NCBI GenBank assembly: GCA_946619625.1
Contig: CAMOMF010000173.1
Location: 1 to 9,149, forward strand
Reading direction: 5' to 3'
From: an uncultured Bacteroidales bacterium
GTDB lineage: Bacteria > Bacteroidota > Bacteroidia > Bacteroidales > Paludibacteraceae
Length of the DNA: 9,149 nucleotides
Shown: positions 1 through 5,748 of the stretch, in pieces
Layout: each line of letters starts with the position of its first letter
How positions within the stretch are numbered: the stretch's first letter is position 1
Translations under genes and position numbers: made by a program
Notes under the pieces: generated by a model
Seen by the model: the letters and a program-made list of their open reading frames with translations, nothing else
What the model was told of the DNA's origin: nothing
Databases searched by the model: none

Positions 1-141
1 GAACAGATAAACCTGCTGCAATTGGATAAATCTGGAATTCGTGTGGCGCAATATCTGACAGAACTGCCATCCAAAGAGGTTCTTCTGCGCCAGTTGCAGA
101 AATCCTTAGCCGCCGCCAAAGAATTATCCACCGAACGATGA
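1..141 (+). CDS. C-terminal end of a DUF1016/YhcG-type PD-(D/E)XK nuclease family protein (5' end outside window)
   Basis: An open frame enters from the left edge and gives 46 residues before a TGA at 139-141. The segment LDKSGIRVAQYLTELPSKEV followed by a Leu/Lys-rich helix is typical of the extreme C-terminus of DUF1016 (YhcG) proteins. That family has an N-terminal helical domain and a C-terminal PD-(D/E)XK nuclease-like domain, and its genes often sit beside restriction-modification genes. The catalytic part lies outside this window, so activity cannot be judged. The next gene starts 60 bases downstream on the same strand with no visible promoter or terminator between, so the two are probably co-transcribed. 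The family call rests on remembered family sequence and a short tail; it is likely but not certain. Confidence 0.72.
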   Translation, partial: EQINLLQLDKSGIRVAQYLTELPSKEVLLRQLQKSLAAAKELSTER

Positions 142-145
142 GCGG

Positions 146-172
146 GAGAAGAGCGAGAGAAGAGCGAGAAAG
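146..172 (+). repeat. Purine-rich 11-bp tandem repeat between two nuclease genes
   Basis: The unit GAGAAGAGCGA occurs at 146-156 and 157-167, followed by a partial third copy (GAGAA, 168-172). It lies just after the stop codon of the first gene and is followed by A-rich runs (AAAAAAAG and AAAAAAAAG) that lead into the start codon at 202. No TAnnTTTG promoter box is visible. The A-rich part may help initiation, because Bacteroidetes genes often lack a strong Shine-Dalgarno sequence. No function for the repeat is known to me. Confidence 0.75.
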
Positions 173-201
173 AAAATCGCAAAAAAAGAAAAAAAAGATA
201 T

Positions 202-1053
202 ATGACAAAAGTATTTCAAATTTTGGTTCCGGACAATACTTTGGTATCGCGAGTTATCAGTTGCGAGAATCAAGTGACAGAGTTGTTCGTAATAGATAGA
301 GCCGATAAAAAATTTGTAGCAGAGCACTCTGCCGAATTGAATAAGCCGGCATTATATATTTTAGTGAATCGCGATAAACGGCAACTGTATGTCGGAGAGA
401 CGGATGATTCTATAAAGCGCTTGAGGAACCATGAGGCGAAAGACTTTTGGACGGAGGCTATTGTGTTTCACTCAACGGGTGATACGCTATCCACTACCGA
501 AGTAAGATGGCTGGAAGCAAAAACATACGAAGCCTTAAAAGAGTTGGGCTATTATGATCTTTCTGAAAATAAAGTAGCTCCCCAGCAACCGCCGTTGAAG
601 AGGAATCAAATTTACACGTTGGAGCCAATCTTTGAAGAAGCAAAGAACTATATTTGTGCAGCGGGTTTTGACATCTTCCTAAAAAGCAAAAATGAACAGA
701 AAGAAGAACTCACCCAAACCGCTACAGCCGAGCATATCTTTTATTGTAAGCACAAGGAAAGTAAAGCAATGGGATATTTGATTGAAGAATCCAAAGAGTT
801 TGTCATTCTTGCCGGTAGTGAACTGCGTAGTGGCATTCGTCCATCGCTGCAACCCTCTCTTGTGGGCAAACGTGCACAATTTATCGCAGAGCAATGTGAT
901 ACTATTGGTGGACGTTCTATATTGAGAGCCAATTATGCAGCGTCCTCTCCTTCCATTGCGGGTGCATTGATTCTTGGTCGTAATACCAACGGTTGGACTA
1001 AGTGGAAAGATGCTGAAGGCAAAACATTAGATCAAATATATAGAAAACATTAA
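202..1053 (+). CDS. GIY-YIG nuclease family protein with C-terminal DUF4357 domain
   Basis: This 283-residue cytosolic protein has a GIY-YIG nuclease-like domain at about residues 48-115. The first motif is read as L51-Y52-I53 and the second as Y63-V64-G65, followed by R73 and H77 in the helix and E105 in W-L-E. These match the Tyr, Tyr, Arg and Glu that form the active site and metal-binding position in this fold, so the domain looks intact. Residues about 190-281 match DUF4357, with a GS..R core near A-G-S-E-L-R and the conserved block S-P-S-I-A-G-A ending in N-G-W-T-K-W-K-D. This domain pair is known next to restriction-modification loci, but its role is not established; DNA cleavage or processing is the inference. 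The ATG at 202 follows an A/G-rich stretch, and the family's short N-terminal extension precedes the nuclease domain. Only 20 bases separate it from the next gene, which suggests an operon. Confidence 0.85.
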   Translation: MTKVFQILVPDNTLVSRVISCENQVTELFVIDRADKKFVAEHSAELNKPALYILVNRDKRQLYVGETDDSIKRLRNHEAKDFWTEAIVFHSTGDTLSTTEVRWLEAKTYEALKELGYYDLSENKVAPQQPPLKRNQIYTLEPIFEEAKNYICAAGFDIFLKSKNEQKEELTQTATAEHIFYCKHKESKAMGYLIEESKEFVILAGSELRSGIRPSLQPSLVGKRAQFIAEQCDTIGGRSILRANYAASSPSIAGALILGRNTNGWTKWKDAEGKTLDQIYRKH

Positions 1054-1073
1054 CACCTAAATAAAATACTACA

Positions 1074-3119
1074 ATGTCCCAACAATCCGTAGAACCGCAG
1101 ATAGCAGACCTTGCCCACGGCTGGCTCAAACAGTATAAACTTGAATATCATATTGAGCAAGACGCTCCAAATGATGAAATTAAAAATGCTTTGCTCGAAT
1201 ACGAATCCAAGCAAGGTGGTTCTGGTGGAAATCGTCCAGACTGTAATCTTCTCTTGAAAGACAACAAAGGCAATTGGTGGCCTGTGCTCATCGAGTATAA
1301 GGGCTACAAGGATAGATTGGTTAAACTGGATTCCGAAGGACATGTTGCCAACCGCAATGCAAAAGGACAACCCGAATTCAAGAATATCAGCCAATATGCT
1401 GTCAATGGTGCCATTCACTACGCCAATGCTCTCCTACACTACACCTCATACGAACACGTTATAGCTATTGGCATCACTGGGTATAAAGATTCTGCCACGA
1501 ATAAATTACATCATGAATTGGGCGTTTACTATGTTGGAAAGAGCAACTATGGTGCCGGACAACGCATAGGCGATTTCACGGATCTGTCATTCCTTGCGCC
1601 TCAACATTTCGAGTCTTTCGTTGAGCAAGTTCGCAATCTTACCCTTGATCCGGAAGCTCTGGAGAAACTCAAACAACGCCGTGAGCAAGAGATCAATATT
1701 AGCCTTGTTAAACTTAATAATGATATTTATCAGAATGAAAAAGGCATCTCTGAAAGCGGACGCGTGTACCTGGTTGCAGCAACAATCATTGCAACGCTTG
1801 GTGTTCCGAATAAAGTAACACCTCTGGAGAAGAATGATCTCAAATCAAGTGAAGAGCAAGGCAACAGAGACGGTGATATTATCGTTCGTAAAATCGAAGC
1901 ATTCCTTGCAGAGAAGAAAATCCCAAAAGACAAACAGGAACTCATTGTCAGAACGCTACAAAACACTTTGACTACAGACAATATCAATCGTCCAACGAAA
2001 GGCGAAAGTCAACTCAAACGTGTATTCTGTAAAGTGGTAGATGACCTTGGTATCTATTACAAAATTGGTCTCTCAACGGATTTCACAGGTCGTCTCTTTA
2101 ATGAGATGTATAATTGGCTCGGCTTTACGCAAGACAAGCTCAACGATGTTGTGCTTACACCTTCATATGTTGCTACACTATTAGTCCGCCTTGCGCGTGT
2201 CAATCGCAATAGTTATGTCTGGGACTTTGCTACAGGTAGCGCAGGTCTGCTGGTGGCTGCAATGAATGAGATGCTTTTGGATGCAAAAGCAAACATCAAT
2301 TCTCCGGAACAACTTCTCATTAAAGAGGCGGAAATCAAAGCAAGTCAGTTACTCGGTCTTGAAATATTGGAGAATATCTACATGCTAGCCATCCTCAATA
2401 TGATTTTAATGGGCGATGGTTCTTCTAATATTCTCAACCGCGACTCTCTTCAAGATTTCGATGGTCACTATGGATTTGGAGATACCTCAAAAACCTTCCC
2501 TGCTGATGCTTTTGTGCTTAATCCTCCCTATTCTGCTCCGGGTAATGGTATGGTATTTGTAGAACGTGCTCTTTCTATGATGAGCCACGGATATGCAGCA
2601 ATAATCATTCAAAATTCAGCAGGTAGTGGGAAAGCGGTAGAATACAACAAACGTATTCTCCAACATTCCACTCTCTTGGCGAGTATCAAAATGCCTATTG
2701 ATTTGTTCATAGGCAAAAGTTCTGTGCAAACCAACATATATGTCTTCCGCATTGGAGAAGCGCATAAAGCAGACGATATAGTGCGCTTCATTGATTTCAG
2801 CAACGATGGTTACACACGCACCAATCGAAAGAAAGCTGCCATCAATTTGAGAGATACAGACCATGCACGCCAACGGTATCAAGAAGTGGTAGATTTAGTG
2901 CGTGTCGGTAAATCAGCACTCCACTATCTTGAAGAAAAAGATTTCTTCGAAGGACATATTGATCCTAAGAATGGTGCCGATTGGAACCAAACTACCCCAA
3001 TTGATACGCGTCCGACACTGGATGACTTCAGACGCACCGTTGCAGATTACCTTGCTTGGGAGGTATCCAATCTTCTTAAAAACAAAAAAAATGAGGAGGA
3101 TGGCTTGGGAAAAATTTAG
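1074..3119 (+). CDS. BcgI-like restriction-modification A subunit: PD-(D/E)XK nuclease fused to N6-adenine DNA methyltransferase
   Basis: The 681-residue protein combines cutting and methylation. The N-terminal 85 residues contain a PD-(D/E)XK nuclease pattern: R54-P55-D56, a 17-residue strand-turn region, then E74-Y75-K76. From about residue 320 the protein is a class gamma N6-adenine methyltransferase, with GRLFNEMY and the segment LNDVVLTPSYVA, the S-adenosylmethionine motif I at D384-F-A-T-G-S-A-G391, and the catalytic motif IV N483-P484-P485-Y486. Type I HsdM subunits usually lack the nuclease, which instead resides in a separate HsdR translocase; no HsdR gene is seen here. BcgI-type type IIB enzymes instead carry nuclease and methyltransferase in one A subunit of similar size (about 640 residues) and need a separate B subunit to find the target, as is found immediately downstream. 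Database pipelines may label this gene HsdM. Near the 3' end an A8 run (3084-3091) is slip-prone. The stop codon TAG forms the first base of the hairpin that covers the next start. Confidence 0.88.
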   Translation: MSQQSVEPQIADLAHGWLKQYKLEYHIEQDAPNDEIKNALLEYESKQGGSGGNRPDCNLLLKDNKGNWWPVLIEYKGYKDRLVKLDSEGHVANRNAKGQPEFKNISQYAVNGAIHYANALLHYTSYEHVIAIGITGYKDSATNKLHHELGVYYVGKSNYGAGQRIGDFTDLSFLAPQHFESFVEQVRNLTLDPEALEKLKQRREQEINISLVKLNNDIYQNEKGISESGRVYLVAATIIATLGVPNKVTPLEKNDLKSSEEQGNRDGDIIVRKIEAFLAEKKIPKDKQELIVRTLQNTLTTDNINRPTKGESQLKRVFCKVVDDLGIYYKIGLSTDFTGRLFNEMYNWLGFTQDKLNDVVLTPSYVATLLVRLARVNRNSYVWDFATGSAGLLVAAMNEMLLDAKANINSPEQLLIKEAEIKASQLLGLEILENIYMLAILNMILMGDGSSNILNRDSLQDFDGHYGFGDTSKTFPADAFVLNPPYSAPGNGMVFVERALSMMSHGYAAIIIQNSAGSGKAVEYNKRILQHSTLLASIKMPIDLFIGKSSVQTNIYVFRIGEAHKADDIVRFIDFSNDGYTRTNRKKAAINLRDTDHARQRYQEVVDLVRVGKSALHYLEEKDFFEGHIDPKNGADWNQTTPIDTRPTLDDFRRTVADYLAWEVSNLLKNKKNEEDGLGKI

Positions 3120-3157
3120 CCCCACTTGACATTATGCTGCGCAATGTCAAGTGGGGC
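3119..3157 (+). promoter_or_regulatory. Perfect 15-bp inverted repeat with the S-subunit start codon in its loop
   Basis: GCCCCACTTGACATT (3119-3133) and AATGTCAAGTGGGGC (3143-3157) are exact reverse complements separated by the 9-base loop ATGCTGCGC. The loop begins with the ATG of the specificity gene. The left arm starts at the last base of the upstream stop codon. No U-tract follows, so it is not a standard terminator. In mRNA the stem would hide the initiation region unless ribosomes finishing the upstream gene opened it, which predicts translational coupling; this role is inferred from geometry alone. Confidence 0.8.
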
Positions 3158-4714
3158 GAGTATCGCGTTTCAGAACTTTTTGAAATCCAGAAAATCTCAA
3201 GGATGCTATCGAAAGAACAAACTTTCGATAACGCTGAATTCCCAGTTTATTCTTCTGAGTCAACTAATGGCGGTGTTATTGGCTATACTGATAACCCAGA
3301 TTTTATATGTGATAACAAACATCATATTTATATAACATTTGGAGACCATACACGTTCTTTTAACATTGCACGAAAGAGTTTCTCTGTACTTGATAATGTA
3401 AAAGTACTTTTACCATGTACAGACAATATAAATAGTTTACTATTTTTCATTGCTGCATGGCAAAAACAAATTCCAAACCTTGGATATGCTCGACATTGGA
3501 AGGTTGCTAAGGATTGTATTGTTCAGTTACCAGAAAAATCCAAAGGAGTAATAGATTTTGACTTTATAGAAGACTTTGTGCGCGAACTCGAGAGGGCGCG
3601 CTTGCGCGAACTCGAGGCTTATCTCGTGGCAACCGGCTTGAACAACTATGAACTGACTTCTGCCGACAAAACCGCACTAGATCGGCTCTCTGCCCTTCAT
3701 TGGAAGCCTTTCCCTATAACAGAAGTTTTCTCCATACGCAATACACATAACATCCTGGCTTCCAATATAAAACTTGGTTCGGGAACCACTCCATATCTCT
3801 GTGCAAGTGCAGAGAATAATGGTATCTGTGGCTATATATCGCATAACAAAGATTTGCTAGAACAAGGTAATTGTGTATTTATTGGTGGTAAAACATTCGT
3901 GGTTAGCTACCAAAAGGATGATTTCTTCTCCAATGATAGCCACAATATTGCATTATACCTCAAAGACTACACCCCTACAAGACTCAATCTATTATCCCTT
4001 GTAACATGCGTAAAGAAAAGTCTTGGTCACAAGTACACATGGGGAGATAGTGTCAGCAAAACAAAGATCAACAAAGACACTATCATGCTTCCCGTTTGTG
4101 CTGATGGGAAAACTCCAGACCTTGCTTCTATGGAGCAAATTATTGCAGCAGTACAAAAAATTGTTATAGCCGACGTCGTCAAATACACCGCGCGCAATCT
4201 CGAAGCTACCCAACAAGTCATTGAAGCAGAAGAGGAACAACAAGTTGAGCAAAAGATTACCCTTATCCACCCCGAATACCAACCCGGATTTATACCTCTT
4301 TATACGCTCCGCGCTGCTTGTGGATATTTCGAAGATGGACAAGAGCCGGAAGAGGAAGGATGGATAGATGCTTCTGGTTTAGACTTTATGCCTGACCCAA
4401 AACGTCATTTTGCGGTTCATGCAAAGGGCGATTCCATGCTACCCAAAATCAAAGATGGCGATATTTGTATCTTCGAGTGGTACAATGCCGGTTCACGTAA
4501 TGGTGAGATTGTCCTCTCACAAAGCCGCGAGTATGATTCTGAATATGGAGGCAAATATACCATCAAACGCTACCATAGCGAAAAAACCGCTACCGACGAA
4601 GGCTGGCAACACTCCAAAGTCGAACTCCAACCCCTTAATCCGGACTTTGAGCCCATCGAGCTTGATGAGTTTGGCGAGTACAAAACAATAGGTGTTTTTA
4701 AGTGCGTATTATAA
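3134..4714 (+). CDS. Restriction specificity (S/B) subunit with two target-recognition domains fused to a C-terminal S24 (LexA/UmuD-like) peptidase domain
   Basis: The protein has 526 residues. Residues about 7-145 form the first target-recognition domain, opening with W-G-E-Y-R-V-S-E-L-F-E-I. A helical spacer at about 146-190 contains the repeat RELERARLRELE. A second recognition domain, about 192-320, opens with W-K-P-F-P-I-T-E-V-F-S-I, and a second helix follows at about 330-372. This two-TRD plan and size match BcgI B-type subunits (about 340 residues). The remaining 150 residues match an S24 peptidase: a cleavage-like site A395-C396-G397, G-D-S434-M with the nucleophile, the D-G-D strand, and T-I-K478-R with the general-base lysine, ending in L-Q-P-L-N-P and I-G-V-F. 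Spacings are C396 to S434 = 38 and S434 to K478 = 44, against 35-36 and 37 in LexA/UmuD, so a small insertion lies before the lysine. No N-terminal helix-turn-helix is present. The ATG at 3134 is preferred because the TRD motif starts at residue 7 and no upstream in-frame ATG, GTG or TTG precedes the TGA at 3092. Confidence 0.87.
   Translation: MLRNVKWGEYRVSELFEIQKISRMLSKEQTFDNAEFPVYSSESTNGGVIGYTDNPDFICDNKHHIYITFGDHTRSFNIARKSFSVLDNVKVLLPCTDNINSLLFFIAAWQKQIPNLGYARHWKVAKDCIVQLPEKSKGVIDFDFIEDFVRELERARLRELEAYLVATGLNNYELTSADKTALDRLSALHWKPFPITEVFSIRNTHNILASNIKLGSGTTPYLCASAENNGICGYISHNKDLLEQGNCVFIGGKTFVVSYQKDDFFSNDSHNIALYLKDYTPTRLNLLSLVTCVKKSLGHKYTWGDSVSKTKINKDTIMLPVCADGKTPDLASMEQIIAAVQKIVIADVVKYTARNLEATQQVIEAEEEQQVEQKITLIHPEYQPGFIPLYTLRAACGYFEDGQEPEEEGWIDASGLDFMPDPKRHFAVHAKGDSMLPKIKDGDICIFEWYNAGSRNGEIVLSQSREYDSEYGGKYTIKRYHSEKTATDEGWQHSKVELQPLNPDFEPIELDEFGEYKTIGVFKCVL
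3579..3616 (+). repeat. 14-bp direct repeat, 24-bp period, in the central spacer of the specificity gene
   Basis: TGCGCGAACTCGAG occurs at 3579-3592 and again, identically, at 3603-3616. The 24-base period equals eight codons, so gain or loss of a unit keeps the frame. It encodes the heptad-like RELERARLRELE helix that separates the two recognition domains. In the type I S subunit of EcoR124I, repeat number in the same central region sets the number of unspecific bases between the two half-sites; a similar effect here is inference. The block is GC-richer than the recognition domains on either side. Confidence 0.85.
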
Positions 4715-4865
4715 ACTGTGGTCGAAACCGGGCACGACACATGGCAATGCAAAATTAATCTGCCCTGTCCGCATAATATAGAGGAATAGACTGACTAATA
4801 ACAGATAACACCTGTATACACACCGCCGCTTACAATAACAGACAAGGTTCTGCGTCCGGCAGCGA

Positions 4866-4893
4866 AAAGTAACGGATAAAGTAACGGATAAAG
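4866..4893. repeat. 12-bp tandem repeat, about 2.3 copies
   Basis: AAAGTAACGGAT occurs at 4866-4877 and 4878-4889, followed by AAAG as the start of a third copy. It lies in the intergenic junction, outside any supported gene. It could be a simple slippage product or a protein-binding site; nothing in the sequence decides between these. Confidence 0.8.
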
Positions 4894-4927
4894 CCTCAAG
4901 CCAAAACCGCGGCAGAGCAAGAAACGG

Positions 4928-4962
4928 AAAAATGTGAGAGGCGCGCAGTTACTCACATTTTT
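4928..4962 (+). terminator. Likely intrinsic, possibly bidirectional, transcription terminator
   Basis: AAAAATGTGAG (4928-4938) pairs perfectly with CTCACATTTTT (4952-4962) around a 13-base loop. The six-pair TGTGAG/CTCACA core is flanked by five A on one side and five T on the other, so it could act on either strand. On the + strand it would end transcription from the specificity gene about 215 bases upstream. The stem is short and only half GC, and the U-tract is brief, so efficiency is uncertain. Confidence 0.6.
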
Positions 4963-5003
4963 GCATAAAAAATACGAAAAAAAAACATTTTTCCATGAAA
5001 ATA

Positions 5004-5035
5004 CTTGCATAATTCAAATTTTATTTGTACCTTTG
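5004..5035 (+). promoter_or_regulatory. Bacteroidetes-type promoter for the secreted-protein/transporter genes
   Basis: TACCTTTG at 5028-5035 fits the TAnnTTTG -7 consensus of the Bacteroidetes primary sigma factor exactly. CTTG at 5004-5007 sits 20 bases upstream, the usual distance for the TTTG -33 box, with one mismatch. Transcription would start near 5042, giving a leader of roughly 75 bases before the ATG at 5119. The terminator-like hairpin immediately upstream fits a new transcription unit starting here. Confidence 0.82.
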
Positions 5036-5049
5036 CACTCGCAAAGGTG

Positions 5050-5086
5050 TGCGGTGGTAGGAAACAGTGACACAGATGCCGCCGCA
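5050..5086 (+). other. Stem-loop in the 5' leader of the secreted-protein gene
   Basis: TGCGGTGG (5050-5057) can pair with CCGCCGCA (5079-5086) with one G-T wobble, closing a 21-base loop. It lies between the predicted transcription start and the start codon, which it leaves exposed in an AT-rich single-stranded stretch. It could stabilise the mRNA or regulate it; it matches no riboswitch class that I recognise. Confidence 0.45.
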
Positions 5087-5118
5087 ACTTGTTAATAAAC
5101 AACAAAAAAAACATCATT

Positions 5119-5721
5119 ATGAAGAGATTTATGCTAATTGTGGTAGCGGTAATGTTACCGCTGCTATTGGTACCTGCCATGGCGGGCAAAACAGAGAAAC
5201 AATGGTTGTTTGAACTGAACGATGAAGGTGAATGTGAGGTGGAACGTACGTTCAAAACCAAATATGACAACGGCACCGATGCCCTGAAGGCATTCAAGAA
5301 AGCGCTGAACAAGCAAACCTTTGAGAGCCGCTCTGTAGTGGAAGAGAAGGCGGGCAAGAGCATCAAATACGAACTAACGAAGAACTCGAAGAGCCGCTAC
5401 AACCCCTTTGCCGGCAATTTCCGCGAGTCGTTCCGTTTCATCATGGAGGTGGAATACGAAGACGGCAAGATAAAGGTGGAACTGGAGGACTTCATCCTGC
5501 AAAACGAATACAGCGGCTACGGAAAGAACATCAAGAGCGACTCTTTCTCCGGCAAACTGGCGGAATACGAAGAGGCCAAAGAGGCGCTGAAGAACGGCGC
5601 GAAAGGCAAAGCAAAGAAAGAGGCGGAGGACACCATTGAGGAAATAAACGAGTCGCTCAACCAATGCCAGGAAGAGTTGGACAAGATGTTCGAACTGATA
5701 CAGAAAGAACTGGGTAAATAA
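5119..5721 (+). CDS. Secreted protein of unknown function with signal peptide and charged C-terminal helix
   Basis: I do not recognise a named gene. The 200-residue product starts with a signal peptide: K2-R3, a hydrophobic stretch to about residue 19, and the signal peptidase I site P-A-M-A22, with no lipobox cysteine. The mature part opens with a beta-rich segment (about residues 25-125) that alternates strands and charged turns, ending in F-R-F-I-M-E-V-E-Y-E-D-G-K-I-K-V. This pattern recalls the DUF4468 (TBP-like fold) exported proteins of Bacteroidetes, but only loosely. The last 60 residues are rich in Glu and Lys and probably form a long helix or coiled coil. A frame can be read from a TTG at 5089, but the ATG at 5119 is preferred because the signal peptide begins there and AT-rich sequence precedes it. 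It lies 27 bases upstream of the peptide transporter, so it may be a periplasmic partner; that is guilt by association only. Confidence 0.75.
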   Translation: MKRFMLIVVAVMLPLLLVPAMAGKTEKQWLFELNDEGECEVERTFKTKYDNGTDALKAFKKALNKQTFESRSVVEEKAGKSIKYELTKNSKSRYNPFAGNFRESFRFIMEVEYEDGKIKVELEDFILQNEYSGYGKNIKSDSFSGKLAEYEEAKEALKNGAKGKAKKEAEDTIEEINESLNQCQEELDKMFELIQKELGK

Positions 5722-5748
5722 TTCCGAAAAAAGGTTAAAGACAGATAA

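Larger units (their letters stand above)
4715..5003. other. Non-coding junction between the restriction cassette and the core genes
   Basis: No supported gene is seen in this stretch on either strand; the reading frames present are short and lack recognisable motifs. It holds a weak bulged hairpin just after the specificity gene (TGT at 4717-4719 plus GTCG at 4721-4724, pairing with CGAC plus ACA at 4735-4741), the 12-bp tandem repeat at 4866-4893, and the terminator-like hairpin at 4928-4962. The upstream cassette is AT-richer and the genes downstream are GC-richer, so this is the apparent right edge of the acquired region. No flanking direct repeats typical of an attachment site or transposon end were found inside the window. 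Confidence 0.6.

Noticed and set aside
2902..3129. Overlapping + strand frame at the end of the A-subunit gene, ending in MAWEKFSPT, which resembles the W..F opening of specificity subunits
   Set aside because: It ends at TGA 3127-3129 and does not connect in frame to the specificity gene. That gene already has its own W-G-E-Y opening, and the longer frame overlaps well-supported coding sequence of the A subunit.
3119..3157. Rho-independent terminator between the A and S genes
   Set aside because: The stem is strong but is followed by GAGTATCGCG rather than a T-run, and it overlaps the next start codon.
1074..4714. Classical type I restriction system (HsdM and HsdS)
   Set aside because: The A subunit carries its own N-terminal PD-(D/E)XK nuclease and no HsdR translocase gene is visible, so a BcgI-like two-subunit system fits better; genes left of the window could still change this.
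4253..4714. A separate S24/LexA regulator gene created by misassembly next to the specificity gene
   Set aside because: The frame is continuous through a helical linker with no stop, no ribosome-binding region and no helix-turn-helix coding sequence; a sequencing frameshift cannot explain an in-frame fusion.
4808..4832. Resemblance of the stretch TATACACACCGCCGC to the conserved GTACACACCGCCCGT region near the 3' end of 16S rRNA
   Set aside because: The match is only about a dozen bases and is not flanked by any other 16S sequence.
5089..5118. Ten-residue upstream extension of the secreted protein from a TTG codon
   Set aside because: It would place polar residues ahead of a clear signal peptide that begins at the ATG at 5119, and TTG starts are uncommon in this group.
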